Below, in pieces: positions 42,504-52,194 of a stretch of 64,000 bases of DNA (its first letter is position 1; the number at the start of each line of letters is the position of its first letter). The stretch is from CAWGLW01 sp963823525 (GTDB taxonomy: Bacteria > Pseudomonadota > Gammaproteobacteria > Steroidobacterales > Steroidobacteraceae). Below the pieces are notes generated by a model. The model saw only the letters and a program-made list of their open reading frames with translations. It was not told where the DNA came from and made no database searches. The DNA is taken from the NCBI GenBank assembly GCA_963823525.1, contig CAWGLW010000001.1, forward strand, positions 62,001 through 126,000, written 5' to 3'. The position numbers and the translations under genes were made by a program.

Positions 42504-43937
42504 CTACAGAACCGGTGCCGCCAGTCGTGTGGCCTTGACGGCGAAGCGCCACCAGAACGGGCGCGCGGCCAGGCTGGCCGGATCGAGTTCTTCGGCGTGG
42601 GCGAAATCCGCTTCGAACATCTGCTCCATCTGACGCGCGAACGGCCGGTCAACCAGGACTGCCGTTACCTCGAAATTCAGCCGGAAGGAGCGGTTATCAA
42701 AGTTGGCGGTGCCGACGGTCGAAACCTCATCGTCGACCAGCATGACTTTCTCGTGCAGGAAACCGGGCCGATATTCGAAGAAGCGGATACCGAGCCCCTG
42801 CAACTGCTCGATGTAGTTGTAAGCCGCGAGAAACACCAGCTGGCTGTCTCCCTTGCCGGTCAGCAGAATACGCACGTCGACACCCCGCAGCGCGGCAAGT
42901 TCGAGCGCCTTGATGACCGCCTCGTCAGGCACGAAGTACGGTGCGGACAGCCAGACACGCCTGCGCGCGGCGCTCAGTGCATTGACGAACATCAGACCGG
43001 CTGTTTCCAGTCGCTGTGAGGGTGCCGTCCCGACGATGAGCACAATGGCATTGGCACCATCGGCGGCACGCGGCACCCAGTTCAGCGCCGGGATCTCCCG
43101 TGTCGCCCAGTACCAGTCGCCCAGTGCAACGGCCTGCAACTGGATAACCGCCGGTCCGTCGATGCGAACGTGCGTATCCCGCCACGGCGAAAACTCCGGA
43201 TCGAGGCCCAGGTACTCGTCACCGACGTTGTGACCACCGACCCAGCCCGTCACGCCGTCGACCACGACGATCTTCCGGTGGTTGCGGAAATTCAGCTGAA
43301 AGCGATTGCGTGAACCCTGAGTCGGCTTGAAGGACGACACCTGAACGCCAGCCTCGCGGAGCGCCGAAACATACGCCTTGGGAAGTCCGCTGCTGCCAAC
43401 TTCGTCATACAGCATGTAAACGCGCACCCCTGCGCGGGCCCGCTCAATCATTGCCTGCTGCATTCGCCGGCCAAGTCCGTCATCGTGAAACATGTAGAAC
43501 TGCACGATGACGTATTCGCGTGCCTCGGCGATACCGGCGAGGATGCTCTCGAACGTCCGCTCGCCGTTTATCAGCAGCTCTATCTGATTGTGCGCTGTGA
43601 AGTTCCCCCTGCCCAGACGTTCCAGCGCGTCGAGTTCGTCGGGAGCTGAATCTTCGCCCGCTTCGTACGGTTCAAGGTTCTGGTTCGCCGTTCGCAGCAA
43701 TTCGTCGATCTCGACTTTGCGCTGCTCATAGGCTGCGCTGGCGCCTTCAAACTTGCTGCGCCCGAGTATCCAGTACGCCGGTACCGCGATGACCGGGACG
43801 GTCACCAGGGACAGTGACCAGGCCAGCGCACCCTGTGGCGTGCGGGCCGTCATGATCGCCTGTACCGCCGAGACAATGCCCAGGACGTAGAAGATCGTCA
43901 CCACCCAGCCGATCACCGCCCATCTCCTGTGACGCAT
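42504..43937 (-). CDS. Cardiolipin synthase (phospholipase D family)
   Basis: The 477-residue protein has two N-terminal membrane helices and two PLD (HKD) motifs: FRNHRKIVVVDGVTGWVGG near 220 and FLHEKVMLVDDEVSTVGTAN near 395. It makes cardiolipin from two phosphatidylglycerols at the inner membrane. The size and helices match ClsA rather than the shorter ClsB or ClsC. It is convergent with htpX. Confidence 0.93.
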   Translation of the reverse strand: MRHRRWAVIGWVVTIFYVLGIVSAVQAIMTARTPQGALAWSLSLVTVPVIAVPAYWILGRSKFEGASAAYEQRKVEIDELLRTANQNLEPYEAGEDSAPDELDALERLGRGNFTAHNQIELLINGERTFESILAGIAEAREYVIVQFYMFHDDGLGRRMQQAMIERARAGVRVYMLYDEVGSSGLPKAYVSALREAGVQVSSFKPTQGSRNRFQLNFRNHRKIVVVDGVTGWVGGHNVGDEYLGLDPEFSPWRDTHVRIDGPAVIQLQAVALGDWYWATREIPALNWVPRAADGANAIVLIVGTAPSQRLETAGLMFVNALSAARRRVWLSAPYFVPDEAVIKALELAALRGVDVRILLTGKGDSQLVFLAAYNYIEQLQGLGIRFFEYRPGFLHEKVMLVDDEVSTVGTANFDNRSFRLNFEVTAVLVDRPFARQMEQMFEADFAHAEELDPASLAARPFWWRFAVKATRLAAPVL

Positions 43938-44125
43938 GGCACTTCATTTTTTTGAGACTCATTGTAACTCTAGCATAGTACGCACAGGGTCCATCTTGCT
44001 CGGGGGGGAGGCTTTTCCTTGCCGATCTCGGCCTGCACTGGTAGCTGAACTAACGGCATTCACCTACTATCGGACCGTTACGATCGACGCCAGAATGGGC
44101 GCCCCGGGCAGGAGGTTTTTTTCGA

Positions 44126-44611
44126 ATGGCCGACGAATTCAAACTCGAGGGACTCAGCCAGTCCAAGCTGGCCGCCGAGCTCGACGAGGCGCAGCGCGTG
44201 ATCCTCGCCGAGGCCATGGAACGGCGCGACTTACACCAGGGGGAAATTCTCATCGAGGAAGGCCGCGCGGACGATCATCTGTATGTCGTCGTCAGCGGTG
44301 TGCTCGGTATCGTCAAGGCGGCCGGCACCCACGATGAGGCGACGCTGAACACGGTCCGCCCGGGCGGAGTTGTAGGCGAGCTGTCATTCCTCGACGGCGC
44401 AACCCGTTACGCTTCACTGATTGCTCTGGCAGACAGCCAGGTGATGAGTCTGAGTCGGGATACGCTGGAATCGATGCTCGAGGACAATCCGCAGCTCGTC
44501 TACCGAGTCATGCGTGCGATCGTTCGCATCGTCCACGGTATCCAGCGCCAGCTTTCGATGCAGACCGTTGAGTTGACCAACTACCTCTACAAAGCACACG
44601 GCCGCTACTGA
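44126..44611 (+). CDS. Cyclic nucleotide-binding-domain protein without DNA-binding domain
   Basis: The 161-residue protein is essentially one CRP-type beta-barrel domain (LHQGEILIEEGRADDHLYVVV, RPGGVVGELSFLDGATRYASL) plus a C-terminal dimer helix (MRAIVRIVHGIQRQLSMQTVEL). The phosphate-binding cassette lacks the usual Arg-Thr-Ala, so cAMP binding is uncertain. No helix-turn-helix follows, so it is not itself a transcription factor. GGAGG lies before the ATG. Its partner is not known. Confidence 0.88.
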   Translation: MADEFKLEGLSQSKLAAELDEAQRVILAEAMERRDLHQGEILIEEGRADDHLYVVVSGVLGIVKAAGTHDEATLNTVRPGGVVGELSFLDGATRYASLIALADSQVMSLSRDTLESMLEDNPQLVYRVMRAIVRIVHGIQRQLSMQTVELTNYLYKAHGRY

Positions 44612-44777
44612 AGCCGGCCGGCCGAATACAATCCCGGCGGCGAGTGCGCTGCCTTCGCGCAGCCGCAGCGGGCCCGGCCATCGGGCATTCCACCCCCCGA
44701 TCGGTAGAAAAACGGACTGCGCATCGCGTGCCGCTCGCTATCATGCGCCCATCGCCTGCCTGGACCGCCGCTTCGCC

Positions 44778-46106
44778 ATGACCCTGAGCCGAATTGCTTG
44801 TCTTGCCTGCCTGTTGCTCGGCGCCGCGTTCGCTGCCGCCGCCCCGTCGTCCATGGACGATGCGTTCTGGTACGGGTCCTCAGACGACGGCCAGGCGACG
44901 GTGCGCCTGCACTATTTCTACTCTCCCACCTGCCCTCATTGCCAGGCGGCGCGCCCGTTCATCGACCGGTTGCCTGACCGCTACCCCTGGCTCGAAATCC
45001 AGCGGTATTCGGTAAAGGACCAGCGCAACAATGCGCGCCTGTACTATGAGACGGCGCAGTCCCTCGGCGTGGAAGCGCTGTCGGTTCCGGGCTTCGTTTT
45101 CTGCCGTCAGGTATTGATTGGCTATGACTCGGCCGACACCACGGGTGCCGAAATCGCACGGGCACTCGAAGCCTGTCACGAACAGCGCCTGGCCGGTCGG
45201 GACAATACCGCACCTGCCATGGAGGCGGCCGTCGTCCCACCTCAGTCATCGGAGCCGTCAGCAACGGATGATGCCGTCGGAACGATGGTCCACCTGCCGC
45301 TGATTGGCAGCGTAAACGCACAAAGCCTTTCACTGCCGATTCTGACCGTGGTCCTCGCGGGTGTCGACGCATTCAATCCCTGCGCTTTCTTCGTGCTGCT
45401 ATTCCTGCTCAGCCTGCTGGTACACGCGAAGAGCAAGGCGCGGATGCTGATTGTCGGCATCACATTCGTGATCTTCTCCGGGCTCATCTACTTCGTATTC
45501 ATGGCTGCATGGCTCAACGTATTCCTGATCGCTGGCGAGCTGCGATTGATTACCACCCTGGCAGGGCTGGTCGCACTGGCCGTTGCCGCGCTCAATATCA
45601 AGGACTTCTTCTGGTTCAAACAGGGACCGAGCCTGTCAATTCCGGACTCCGCCAAGCCAGGCCTGTTCAAGCGCATGCGTGGCGTGGTCACAACCGGCAG
45701 CCTTCTGCCGATGCTGGCCAGCACGGTGCTGCTCGCCATCGTCGCCAATTCCTACGAACTGCTTTGCACGGCCGGGTTCCCCATGGTCTATACGCGCGCA
45801 CTGACCCTCGCGAACCTCGAGCCCTGGCAGCACTACGCGTGGCTGGCCGCGTACAACGTGATCTACATCCTGCCGTTACTCGCGATCGTACTGGTGTTTA
45901 CGCACACGATGGGCGCGCGCAAGCTGACCGAATCGGAGGGTCGTATTCTTAAACTGATTTCCGGCTTCATGATGCTGGGGTTCGGTCTGGTGCTGCTGTT
46001 TGCGCCGGACCTGCTGACCAACCCGGTCGCCTCGATCGCGGTACTGGCGGTCGCGATCGTGATTGCGATTATCATCGGCCGGTTCTCGCGGCCCGCTGCG
46101 GCTTGA
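44778..46106 (+). CDS. Thioredoxin-domain / CcdA-like membrane fusion protein
   Basis: The 442-residue protein has a signal peptide (1-22), a periplasmic thioredoxin-like domain with CPHC at residues 52-55 and a glutaredoxin-like PGFVFC near 113, then a linker and about seven membrane helices. The membrane part has cysteines in FNPCAFF near 200 and LLCTAGFP near 328, placed like the redox pair of CcdA/DsbD. It could carry electrons from cytoplasmic thioredoxin to periplasmic thiols. The order (Trx first, membrane second) and the absence of the DsbD N-terminal immunoglobulin domain separate it from DsbD. Confidence 0.82.
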   Translation: MTLSRIACLACLLLGAAFAAAAPSSMDDAFWYGSSDDGQATVRLHYFYSPTCPHCQAARPFIDRLPDRYPWLEIQRYSVKDQRNNARLYYETAQSLGVEALSVPGFVFCRQVLIGYDSADTTGAEIARALEACHEQRLAGRDNTAPAMEAAVVPPQSSEPSATDDAVGTMVHLPLIGSVNAQSLSLPILTVVLAGVDAFNPCAFFVLLFLLSLLVHAKSKARMLIVGITFVIFSGLIYFVFMAAWLNVFLIAGELRLITTLAGLVALAVAALNIKDFFWFKQGPSLSIPDSAKPGLFKRMRGVVTTGSLLPMLASTVLLAIVANSYELLCTAGFPMVYTRALTLANLEPWQHYAWLAAYNVIYILPLLAIVLVFTHTMGARKLTESEGRILKLISGFMMLGFGLVLLFAPDLLTNPVASIAVLAVAIVIAIIIGRFSRPAAA

Positions 46107-46137
46107 TATTTGCCGTCCGCCCTGACAGGTTGGGGCC

Positions 46138-47586
46138 ATGAAGGGCGGGCAGGACAAGCTGGCAGAAGCGATCGAGCGTATCCGGAGCCTCGTCGGTGAT
46201 GCGGGGTGCCTTACGGCAGCGGAGGACATTGCGCCCTACGTCGTCGACTTCCGGCAGATCTACCGGGGCCGAACGCCACTGGTCGTGCGCCCGGCGTCTA
46301 CGGCCGAGGTGGCCGAAGTGCTGGCTGTCTGCAATTCAGCCGGAATCGGTGTCGTCCCGCAGGGCGGCAACACCGGCTACTGTGGAGGCGCGACACCCGA
46401 TGCCGGCGGCGAACAGATCGTCCTGGCCTTGCAGCGCATGAACCGGATTCGCGAGCTCGATCCAATCAACTACTCGATTACCGTCGATGCCGGTTGCCTG
46501 CTTGCCCAGGTGCAGGCCGCCGCCGAGTCCGTCGATCGGCTCTTTCCGTTGTCGCTGGGATCTGAGGGCAGTTGCCAGATCGGCGGCAACCTCTCGACAA
46601 ACGCCGGTGGCCTCTCGGCACTGCATTACGGGGTTGCCCGCGACCTCGTGCTCGGCCTCGAAGTCGTACTCGCGGACGGCCGAATCATTAATGGCCTGAC
46701 GAGTCTGCGCAAAGACAATACCGGTTATGACCTGAGGCACCTGTTTATCGGCGCCGAGGGTACGCTCGGCGTGATCACCGGAGCCAGCCTGAAGCTATTC
46801 CCGAGACCCCGATGCGTTGCGACCGCATTTGTCGCCGTCCGCGACGCCGACGCCGCGGTCGAATTGCTTTCCCGGCTTCGCCAGAGCACCGGGGACCGCG
46901 TTTCGACATTTGAGTACCTGCCACGCCTGGCCGTTGAATTCACGATCCGGCATGTTCCCGGCGTCACCGACCCGTTCGGCTCAGTCTACCCGTGCTACGT
47001 GCTATGTGAAGTCTCGACACCGGACCCTGACTCCGACCTGCGGGAGGTGCTGGAGCGAACGCTGGCCGCGGCAATCAATGATCACCTCGCCATTGATGCT
47101 GTTCTCGCCGAGTCGCTGGCACAACGCGAGGCATTCTGGAAACTTCGCGAATCCGTTCCGGAGGGACAGCGCGCCGAAGGTGCCAGCATCAAACACGATA
47201 TTTCCGTTCCCGTCGCGGCCATACCGGAATTCATGGCCAAAGCATCCGCGGCAGTCAGCCAGCTGGCACCTGACGGACGGCTGGTCGCCTACGGGCATGT
47301 CGGCGACGGCAATCTGCACTTCAACGTCAGTCAGCCGTCTGACAGCGACGGCGAAGCATTCCTGGCGCTCGCACCGGAGATCAACGCTGCGGTGTTCGCG
47401 ATCGTGCAGCAGTTCGCCGGCAGCATCAGCGCGGAACATGGCATTGGCCGCCTCAAGCGAGACGCACTCTATCAGTACAAGAGCCCCACGCCTCTCGCGG
47501 TAATGCGGGCGATAAAGGACGCGATTGATCCGCATGGCATCATGAATCCGGGCAAAGTGCTCAGGCCCGATGCCGCCGGGCCTTGA
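46138..47586 (+). CDS. FAD-binding D-2-hydroxyacid dehydrogenase (GlcD/D2HGDH-like)
   Basis: The 482-residue flavoprotein of the VAO fold has the FAD-binding GVVPQGGNTGYCGGATP, LGSEGSCQIGGNLSTNAGG and LFIGAEGTLGVIT, and the C-terminal GHVGDGNLHFNV and SAEHGIGRLKRDALYQY. The metal/substrate histidines in these last motifs are shared by D-2-hydroxyglutarate dehydrogenase, D-lactate dehydrogenase and glycolate oxidase GlcD. D-2-hydroxyglutarate is favoured by the overall pattern, but the substrate cannot be settled. It starts 31 bases after the Trx/CcdA gene. D2HGDH-type enzymes can pass electrons to ETF. Confidence 0.9.
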   Translation: MKGGQDKLAEAIERIRSLVGDAGCLTAAEDIAPYVVDFRQIYRGRTPLVVRPASTAEVAEVLAVCNSAGIGVVPQGGNTGYCGGATPDAGGEQIVLALQRMNRIRELDPINYSITVDAGCLLAQVQAAAESVDRLFPLSLGSEGSCQIGGNLSTNAGGLSALHYGVARDLVLGLEVVLADGRIINGLTSLRKDNTGYDLRHLFIGAEGTLGVITGASLKLFPRPRCVATAFVAVRDADAAVELLSRLRQSTGDRVSTFEYLPRLAVEFTIRHVPGVTDPFGSVYPCYVLCEVSTPDPDSDLREVLERTLAAAINDHLAIDAVLAESLAQREAFWKLRESVPEGQRAEGASIKHDISVPVAAIPEFMAKASAAVSQLAPDGRLVAYGHVGDGNLHFNVSQPSDSDGEAFLALAPEINAAVFAIVQQFAGSISAEHGIGRLKRDALYQYKSPTPLAVMRAIKDAIDPHGIMNPGKVLRPDAAGP

Positions 47587-47744
47587 AGCGCCCGATTGCC
47601 CGGGCGCAGGTTGACGCCCACGGATAGAGGCTTGCCTGGAAGATCACCGCCCGCTAGATTGGATCCCGGACAGTCGCCGCGTCGGCCTTTTTGTTCGACA
47701 AACGACGTTCGCAATCCGGTATCGTGGCTGCCTGGCACGCACAA

Positions 47745-50700
47745 ATGAATGACAAGGCATCAGGCATCGTCGACTCACTGCTGAAATCCAGGATCTTCTG
47801 GGTACTGGCAATCGTCGTGGTTGCGCTCGCCACTTTTACCGTCTTCGGCTTCCATACCGTCCCGCGTATCGCACGCAGCGAGGCCACCCGATTCGTCAGT
47901 GAGCAGTACGGGCGCGATCTGCGGATTGGTGAGATCCGTTTCAATCCGTTCAAACTGCAGCTCGAAGTCCGTGACCTGGCGTTGCCCGACACCGATGGAC
48001 AAACAATGCTCGGGTTTGATCGCCTGTTCGTTGATTTCGAGCTGTCGTCGGTCTGGAAGCGCGCATTCTACTTTCAGGAACTGGCGATCCAGCGACCGGC
48101 TGTCCGGGCGGTGATACGGCCGAGCGGCGAAATGAACCTGTCCGACCTCGCGCCGGCAACGCAACCAGAACCCGAGGCCGAGGACTCCGCATTGCCCCAT
48201 ATCTGGCTCCGGCTGTTCGATGTCAGCGACGGGCGGCTGGACTTTGTGGACCAGGCCAGGCCTGAACCGATCCAGTGGGCTTTTAATCCGGTAACGTTCA
48301 GGCTGGAAGACTTTCATACGACACCGGCCGGCGGAGACTACGAACTGGCCCTGACCGGCGAACGGGGAGCCGAGCTGAGATGGAAGGGCGAAGTGGCGCT
48401 GGCGCCGGAAGTCTCCTCGAGCGGGGAGCTGTCGATCAGCGGCCTGCAAGCCAGGGCCGTCGCCGAGAGTCTCGGGACATCGCTGCCATTCGGCGTTCCT
48501 CGCGGCGTCATCAATTTCGCCGGCAGCTATCGACTGGCAATCGGCAGTACGACGGATTTCGAGGTTTCGTTGCCGAGAATCGAGATGACCGACCTCGCGT
48601 TGCGCGCGCGAGGCATCGAGGAGGACTGGGTCACGATTCCGAATCTCGTTGTCTCTGAGATTCACCTGACCAGTGCCGGGCAGCGGATCGAAGTCGGGCA
48701 GATCGATCTCGAGGGCATGGCCGTTTCCACGTGGCTCGATGCTGACGGCTCGGTCAACCTTGTCAGGCTGGTCGAGCCGGCGACGACGACGCCGGGACCC
48801 GTGACGAATCCGCAGGAAGCGGCGCCCGCCGAGCCCGCAACGGCCGAGCCCGCCACGGCCGGGGCCACGACCGAGTTACCAGAGCCGGTTGTTGCCGCAC
48901 TGCCGTCCGAGCCTCCACCTGCAACCCCGAATGCCTCCGAGCAGCAGCCCCCCGACAAAGCGGAGGTAACCGAAAACGCATCGGCCGAAGCCGGCGAATG
49001 GCAGGTCGGGATCGACCAGTTCCGCGTCAAAGGGGCAGCGATCGAGTTCGAAGATCGCATGATCGCACCGGGCACCCGCGGCCGGATCGCACCCCTGGAC
49101 GTCGTCGTCCGGGACATCAGCCTGGATCTCTCGCAGCCCCTGCCGATCGAGATAACGGCAACGGTCAACGATCACGCACTGGTGAAGGCAAGCGGCCATG
49201 TCACACCTGAACCGCTCGCCGCGGTACTTGATCTCAATGTCAGCAAAGCCCGCATGCAGATCATGCAGCCGTATATCCTGCCGGTGGCCGACCTGACGAT
49301 CGGCGGCGGCATTCTGTCGGCCGACGGGAAGGTCGAACTGGCGCCAGCCGGCACCGGAAAGCCCGAACTCGCGTTCGATGGCGAACTGTCAGTCAGCGGC
49401 TTCAAGTCCATCGACAATCCGCTGGAAGAAGACTTCATCAACTTCGACTTGCTGCAACTCGGCAAGCTCCGTTACACGATGGCGCCCGATGCGGTGACTA
49501 TCGACCAGATACTGGTGCGCAAGCCTTACGCGCGCGTCATCATCAGCCCCAACCAGGTGCTGAATATCCAGGCGGTTCTCGATCCGCAGGGCGCCGCAGC
49601 CGCGCTCGCGACGCGCGAAGCCGCCGCCGAAGCGGCGCGCACCGGCGACAAGAAGTCGTCCGGGCGGAAATCCGAAGTGGCCGCAAAGGCGGCCGGGAAG
49701 ACCCAGCCGGTGCCGGCCGGCCGACCCGCCGCTGAGACCGGCATGCCCATCCGGGTCGGCGAATTGAAGCTCGAGAACGGCCAGATGAACTTCTCGGACT
49801 TGTTCATTCAGCCGAACTTCTCGGCCGATGTGACCAGCCTGAGCGGCCGCGTGACCGGCATCTCGTCCGATCCGAAATCGCGCGCCAGGGTGGACTTGAA
49901 AGGCAAACTGGGCAAGTTCTCCCCGGTGACGATCAAGGGCGAACTCCAGCCGTTTGCGTTCGACTCATTTACCGATATCGACATGACGTTCGCAGATATT
50001 GCGCTGCCCGTATTCAATCCGTATTCGGGGCGCCTTGCGGGCTTCAATATCGCCCAGGGCATGTTGACGACGGAACTCGAATACCTGATACAGAATCGCG
50101 TGCTCGATGCGCGCCATCACATTGTCATTGAACAACTCGAATGGGGCGAGGCGACGGCAAACAAGGAAGCCGTGACGCTCCCGGTCAAACTCGCAACTTC
50201 GCTGCTCAAGGATGCCAACGGGGTCATTGACCTCAACGTGCCGGTCGGCGGCACGCTGGATGATCCGACGTTCAAAATCGGTCCAATCATCTGGGACATC
50301 ATCAAGAACCTGATCGTCAAGGCTGTTACCGCGCCGTTCAAGTTCCTTGGCTCACTTTTTGAAGGCGCCGAGGAAGCGCAGTTCGTCGACTTCCAGCCCG
50401 GCGAAGCGGACCTGCCGCCCGATGCCATGACACGCCTGGGCGCGCTGGCCGAGGCACTCAAGCAGCGCCCACAACTCGGCATCGAGGTGCCGATCGGTGC
50501 GCTGGAGGCCGTTGACGGACCGGCCCTGTCAGAGCGCCGCTATGAGCAGCAACTCGAATCGGCCACTCGGAACCGGCAGCTGCGCAAAGGGAAAGACGAA
50601 AGCGCCGTCAAGGCATACGAGGACCTCAGCGATGGCACCAGGGCCAGCATTCTCGAGGGGATCCTCAAGAAACAGACTGGCTCGGCACCCAAGGTGCCCG

Positions 50701-51104
50701 CCCCGCCGGAGCCGCCCAAGGGCACATCGCGCGCGGAAGCCCGCGCCCTGGCGGATGCTGCCGCCGTGGAGTTCCTCGAGCAGGAGGCACGCTCCAGCCT
50801 GGCCGCAACAGAGATCGATCTCGACGAACTCGGCCAGGCTCGCAGTGAGGCGATCCGCAGCGCGTTGCTCGAGAACAGCGGCATCGACCCAGGCCGGGTC
50901 GTACCCACACGCAATGGCAAGCTGACGGAGCAGGACGGTAAGGTTCGCTTCGAACTGGCGATCGACACCGATCGTAGCGTGGCCACCGATACCTCGAATC
51001 CAGAGGCCGACGGCGATGCACCGGCCGCTGGGTCCGTGACTCCAACCGGCGCTGACGACACCGCCGGCAACCCGGTGGCAACGCCGCCCGGCAGCACCGG
51101 CTAG
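47745..51104 (+). CDS. DUF748 AsmA-like envelope protein
   Basis: The 1119-residue protein has one N-terminal membrane helix (about 12-35, VLAIVVVALATFTVFGF) and a long periplasmic part with two DUF748 stretches (VRDLALPDTDG.., and later LDLNVSKARMQIMQPYILP, FNPYSGRLAGFNIAQGMLT). A Pro/Ala/Glu/Thr-rich linker lies around residues 344-415. AsmA-like proteins form hydrophobic grooves linked to lipid transfer between membranes. The C-terminal third is charged and helical. The start at 47745 (MNDKAS) is preferred over a frame start at 47691. Its stop codon overlaps that of the small minus-strand gene. Confidence 0.88.
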   Translation: MNDKASGIVDSLLKSRIFWVLAIVVVALATFTVFGFHTVPRIARSEATRFVSEQYGRDLRIGEIRFNPFKLQLEVRDLALPDTDGQTMLGFDRLFVDFELSSVWKRAFYFQELAIQRPAVRAVIRPSGEMNLSDLAPATQPEPEAEDSALPHIWLRLFDVSDGRLDFVDQARPEPIQWAFNPVTFRLEDFHTTPAGGDYELALTGERGAELRWKGEVALAPEVSSSGELSISGLQARAVAESLGTSLPFGVPRGVINFAGSYRLAIGSTTDFEVSLPRIEMTDLALRARGIEEDWVTIPNLVVSEIHLTSAGQRIEVGQIDLEGMAVSTWLDADGSVNLVRLVEPATTTPGPVTNPQEAAPAEPATAEPATAGATTELPEPVVAALPSEPPPATPNASEQQPPDKAEVTENASAEAGEWQVGIDQFRVKGAAIEFEDRMIAPGTRGRIAPLDVVVRDISLDLSQPLPIEITATVNDHALVKASGHVTPEPLAAVLDLNVSKARMQIMQPYILPVADLTIGGGILSADGKVELAPAGTGKPELAFDGELSVSGFKSIDNPLEEDFINFDLLQLGKLRYTMAPDAVTIDQILVRKPYARVIISPNQVLNIQAVLDPQGAAAALATREAAAEAARTGDKKSSGRKSEVAAKAAGKTQPVPAGRPAAETGMPIRVGELKLENGQMNFSDLFIQPNFSADVTSLSGRVTGISSDPKSRARVDLKGKLGKFSPVTIKGELQPFAFDSFTDIDMTFADIALPVFNPYSGRLAGFNIAQGMLTTELEYLIQNRVLDARHHIVIEQLEWGEATANKEAVTLPVKLATSLLKDANGVIDLNVPVGGTLDDPTFKIGPIIWDIIKNLIVKAVTAPFKFLGSLFEGAEEAQFVDFQPGEADLPPDAMTRLGALAEALKQRPQLGIEVPIGALEAVDGPALSERRYEQQLESATRNRQLRKGKDESAVKAYEDLSDGTRASILEGILKKQTGSAPKVPAPPEPPKGTSRAEARALADAAAVEFLEQEARSSLAATEIDLDELGQARSEAIRSALLENSGIDPGRVVPTRNGKLTEQDGKVRFELAIDTDRSVATDTSNPEADGDAPAAGSVTPTGADDTAGNPVATPPGSTG

Positions 51105-51250
51105 TCCGATGCGTCGTCCCGTGATCGACCGCTCTGCTCCCGAGACGGCCGGGGCTTCGGAAGATTCATTCGCGCGCCGTACTTGAGCGGCATCAGCGCG
51201 CCAACCAGTATCAGCGCGATCAGCAGGAGAATGCCAGCCGCCTTGAGCAC
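51101..51250 (-). CDS. Small membrane protein (49 residues), GTG start
   Basis: A minus-strand frame after tesB encodes MLKAAGILLLIALILVGALM followed by PLKYGARMNLPKPRPSREQS and a charged tail. It predicts one membrane helix (residues 5-20) and a basic proline-rich cytoplasmic or periplasmic tail. GTG at 51250 is proposed; a GAGG lies 11 bases upstream. The frame is open back to the tesB stop with no ATG, so the start is uncertain. The stop codon overlaps that of the DUF748 gene (CTAG). Small proteins of this design are common in Gammaproteobacteria; function unknown. Confidence 0.55.
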   Translation of the reverse strand: MLKAAGILLLIALILVGALMPLKYGARMNLPKPRPSREQSGRSRDDASD

Positions 51251-51316
51251 CGGATCGTCAGCCTCGAGTGGCCGCCGCGACGGCTGAACCAGACGACGAT
51301 CGCCGATTGGCGCACA

Positions 51317-52171
51317 TCACGGTTGCCTGACACGCATCAGGCCTTCCTGGGCTGTACTGGCCACGAGCCGCCCCCGGCGATCAAACAGACTGCCCACCGC
51401 AAAGCCCCGTGCCCCCGAACTGCTGGGACTCTCCAGCGCGTAGAGCAGCCATTCATTCATGCACACATCGCGGTGAAACCACATGCCGTGATCGATACTG
51501 GCAAGCGTCACGTTGCCGGTTCGATAGGACAGGCCGTGCGGCAGGGTTGCCGTCTCGAGCAGGTGGTAATCCGACATGTAGGCCAGCAGGCAGCGATGCA
51601 GGTTCTGGTCATCCGGGCAGTTTTCGGTCAGGCGGAACCACAGATGACGAACACCGGGCTGCGGTTCGCCCGTACCGACAGCCTCAACCGATCGGAATTC
51701 GAACGGTCGCTCCAGCGACCAGAACCGTCGCCGCTCCTGTGGCATTTCGTGCAGGTGCTTTCGCACCTCCACGGTCAGGTCGGGCAAGTCCTCCGGCGGC
51801 GTGACATCCGGCGCACTGACCTGATGGTCAGGACCCGAATCCTCGACCTGGAATGAGGCGGCCATGTGAAAGATCTGCTTGCCGTGCTGAATAGCCACCA
51901 CTCGGCGACTCGAGAAACTCAAGCCGTCACGGCTGCGATCGACCTCGTAGACAATCGGTGCGTTGAAGTCGCCGCGCCGAAGAAAATACGCGTGCAGCGA
52001 GTGCACGACCCGGGCATCGACAGTCGCGGTCGCCGCCATCAGTGCCTGTCCCAGCACCTGCCCACCGAATACCTGGGGGCTGCCGATGTCACGACTCTCG
52101 CCCCGGAACAGGTCCCGCTCCAGCCGCTCCAGTTGCAGCAGACGAATCAGGTCCGCCAGCGGCTTATTCAT
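51317..52171 (-). CDS. tesB: Acyl-CoA thioesterase II
   Basis: The 284-residue double-hotdog enzyme hydrolyses acyl-CoA to free acid and CoA. Typical segments are FRGESRDIGSPQVFGGQVLG, HSLHAYFLRRGD and the active-site aspartate in LASIDHGMWFHR. The ATG at 52171 matches family N-termini (MNKPLADLI). A GTG at 52198 would overlap the stop of the reductase gene by four bases and is an alternative translationally coupled start. It is downstream of the reductase on the same strand. Confidence 0.94.
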   Translation of the reverse strand: MNKPLADLIRLLQLERLERDLFRGESRDIGSPQVFGGQVLGQALMAATATVDARVVHSLHAYFLRRGDFNAPIVYEVDRSRDGLSFSSRRVVAIQHGKQIFHMAASFQVEDSGPDHQVSAPDVTPPEDLPDLTVEVRKHLHEMPQERRRFWSLERPFEFRSVEAVGTGEPQPGVRHLWFRLTENCPDDQNLHRCLLAYMSDYHLLETATLPHGLSYRTGNVTLASIDHGMWFHRDVCMNEWLLYALESPSSSGARGFAVGSLFDRRGRLVASTAQEGLMRVRQP

Positions 52172-52194
52172 ACCGGGCTGCGCGCTGCCACGGT

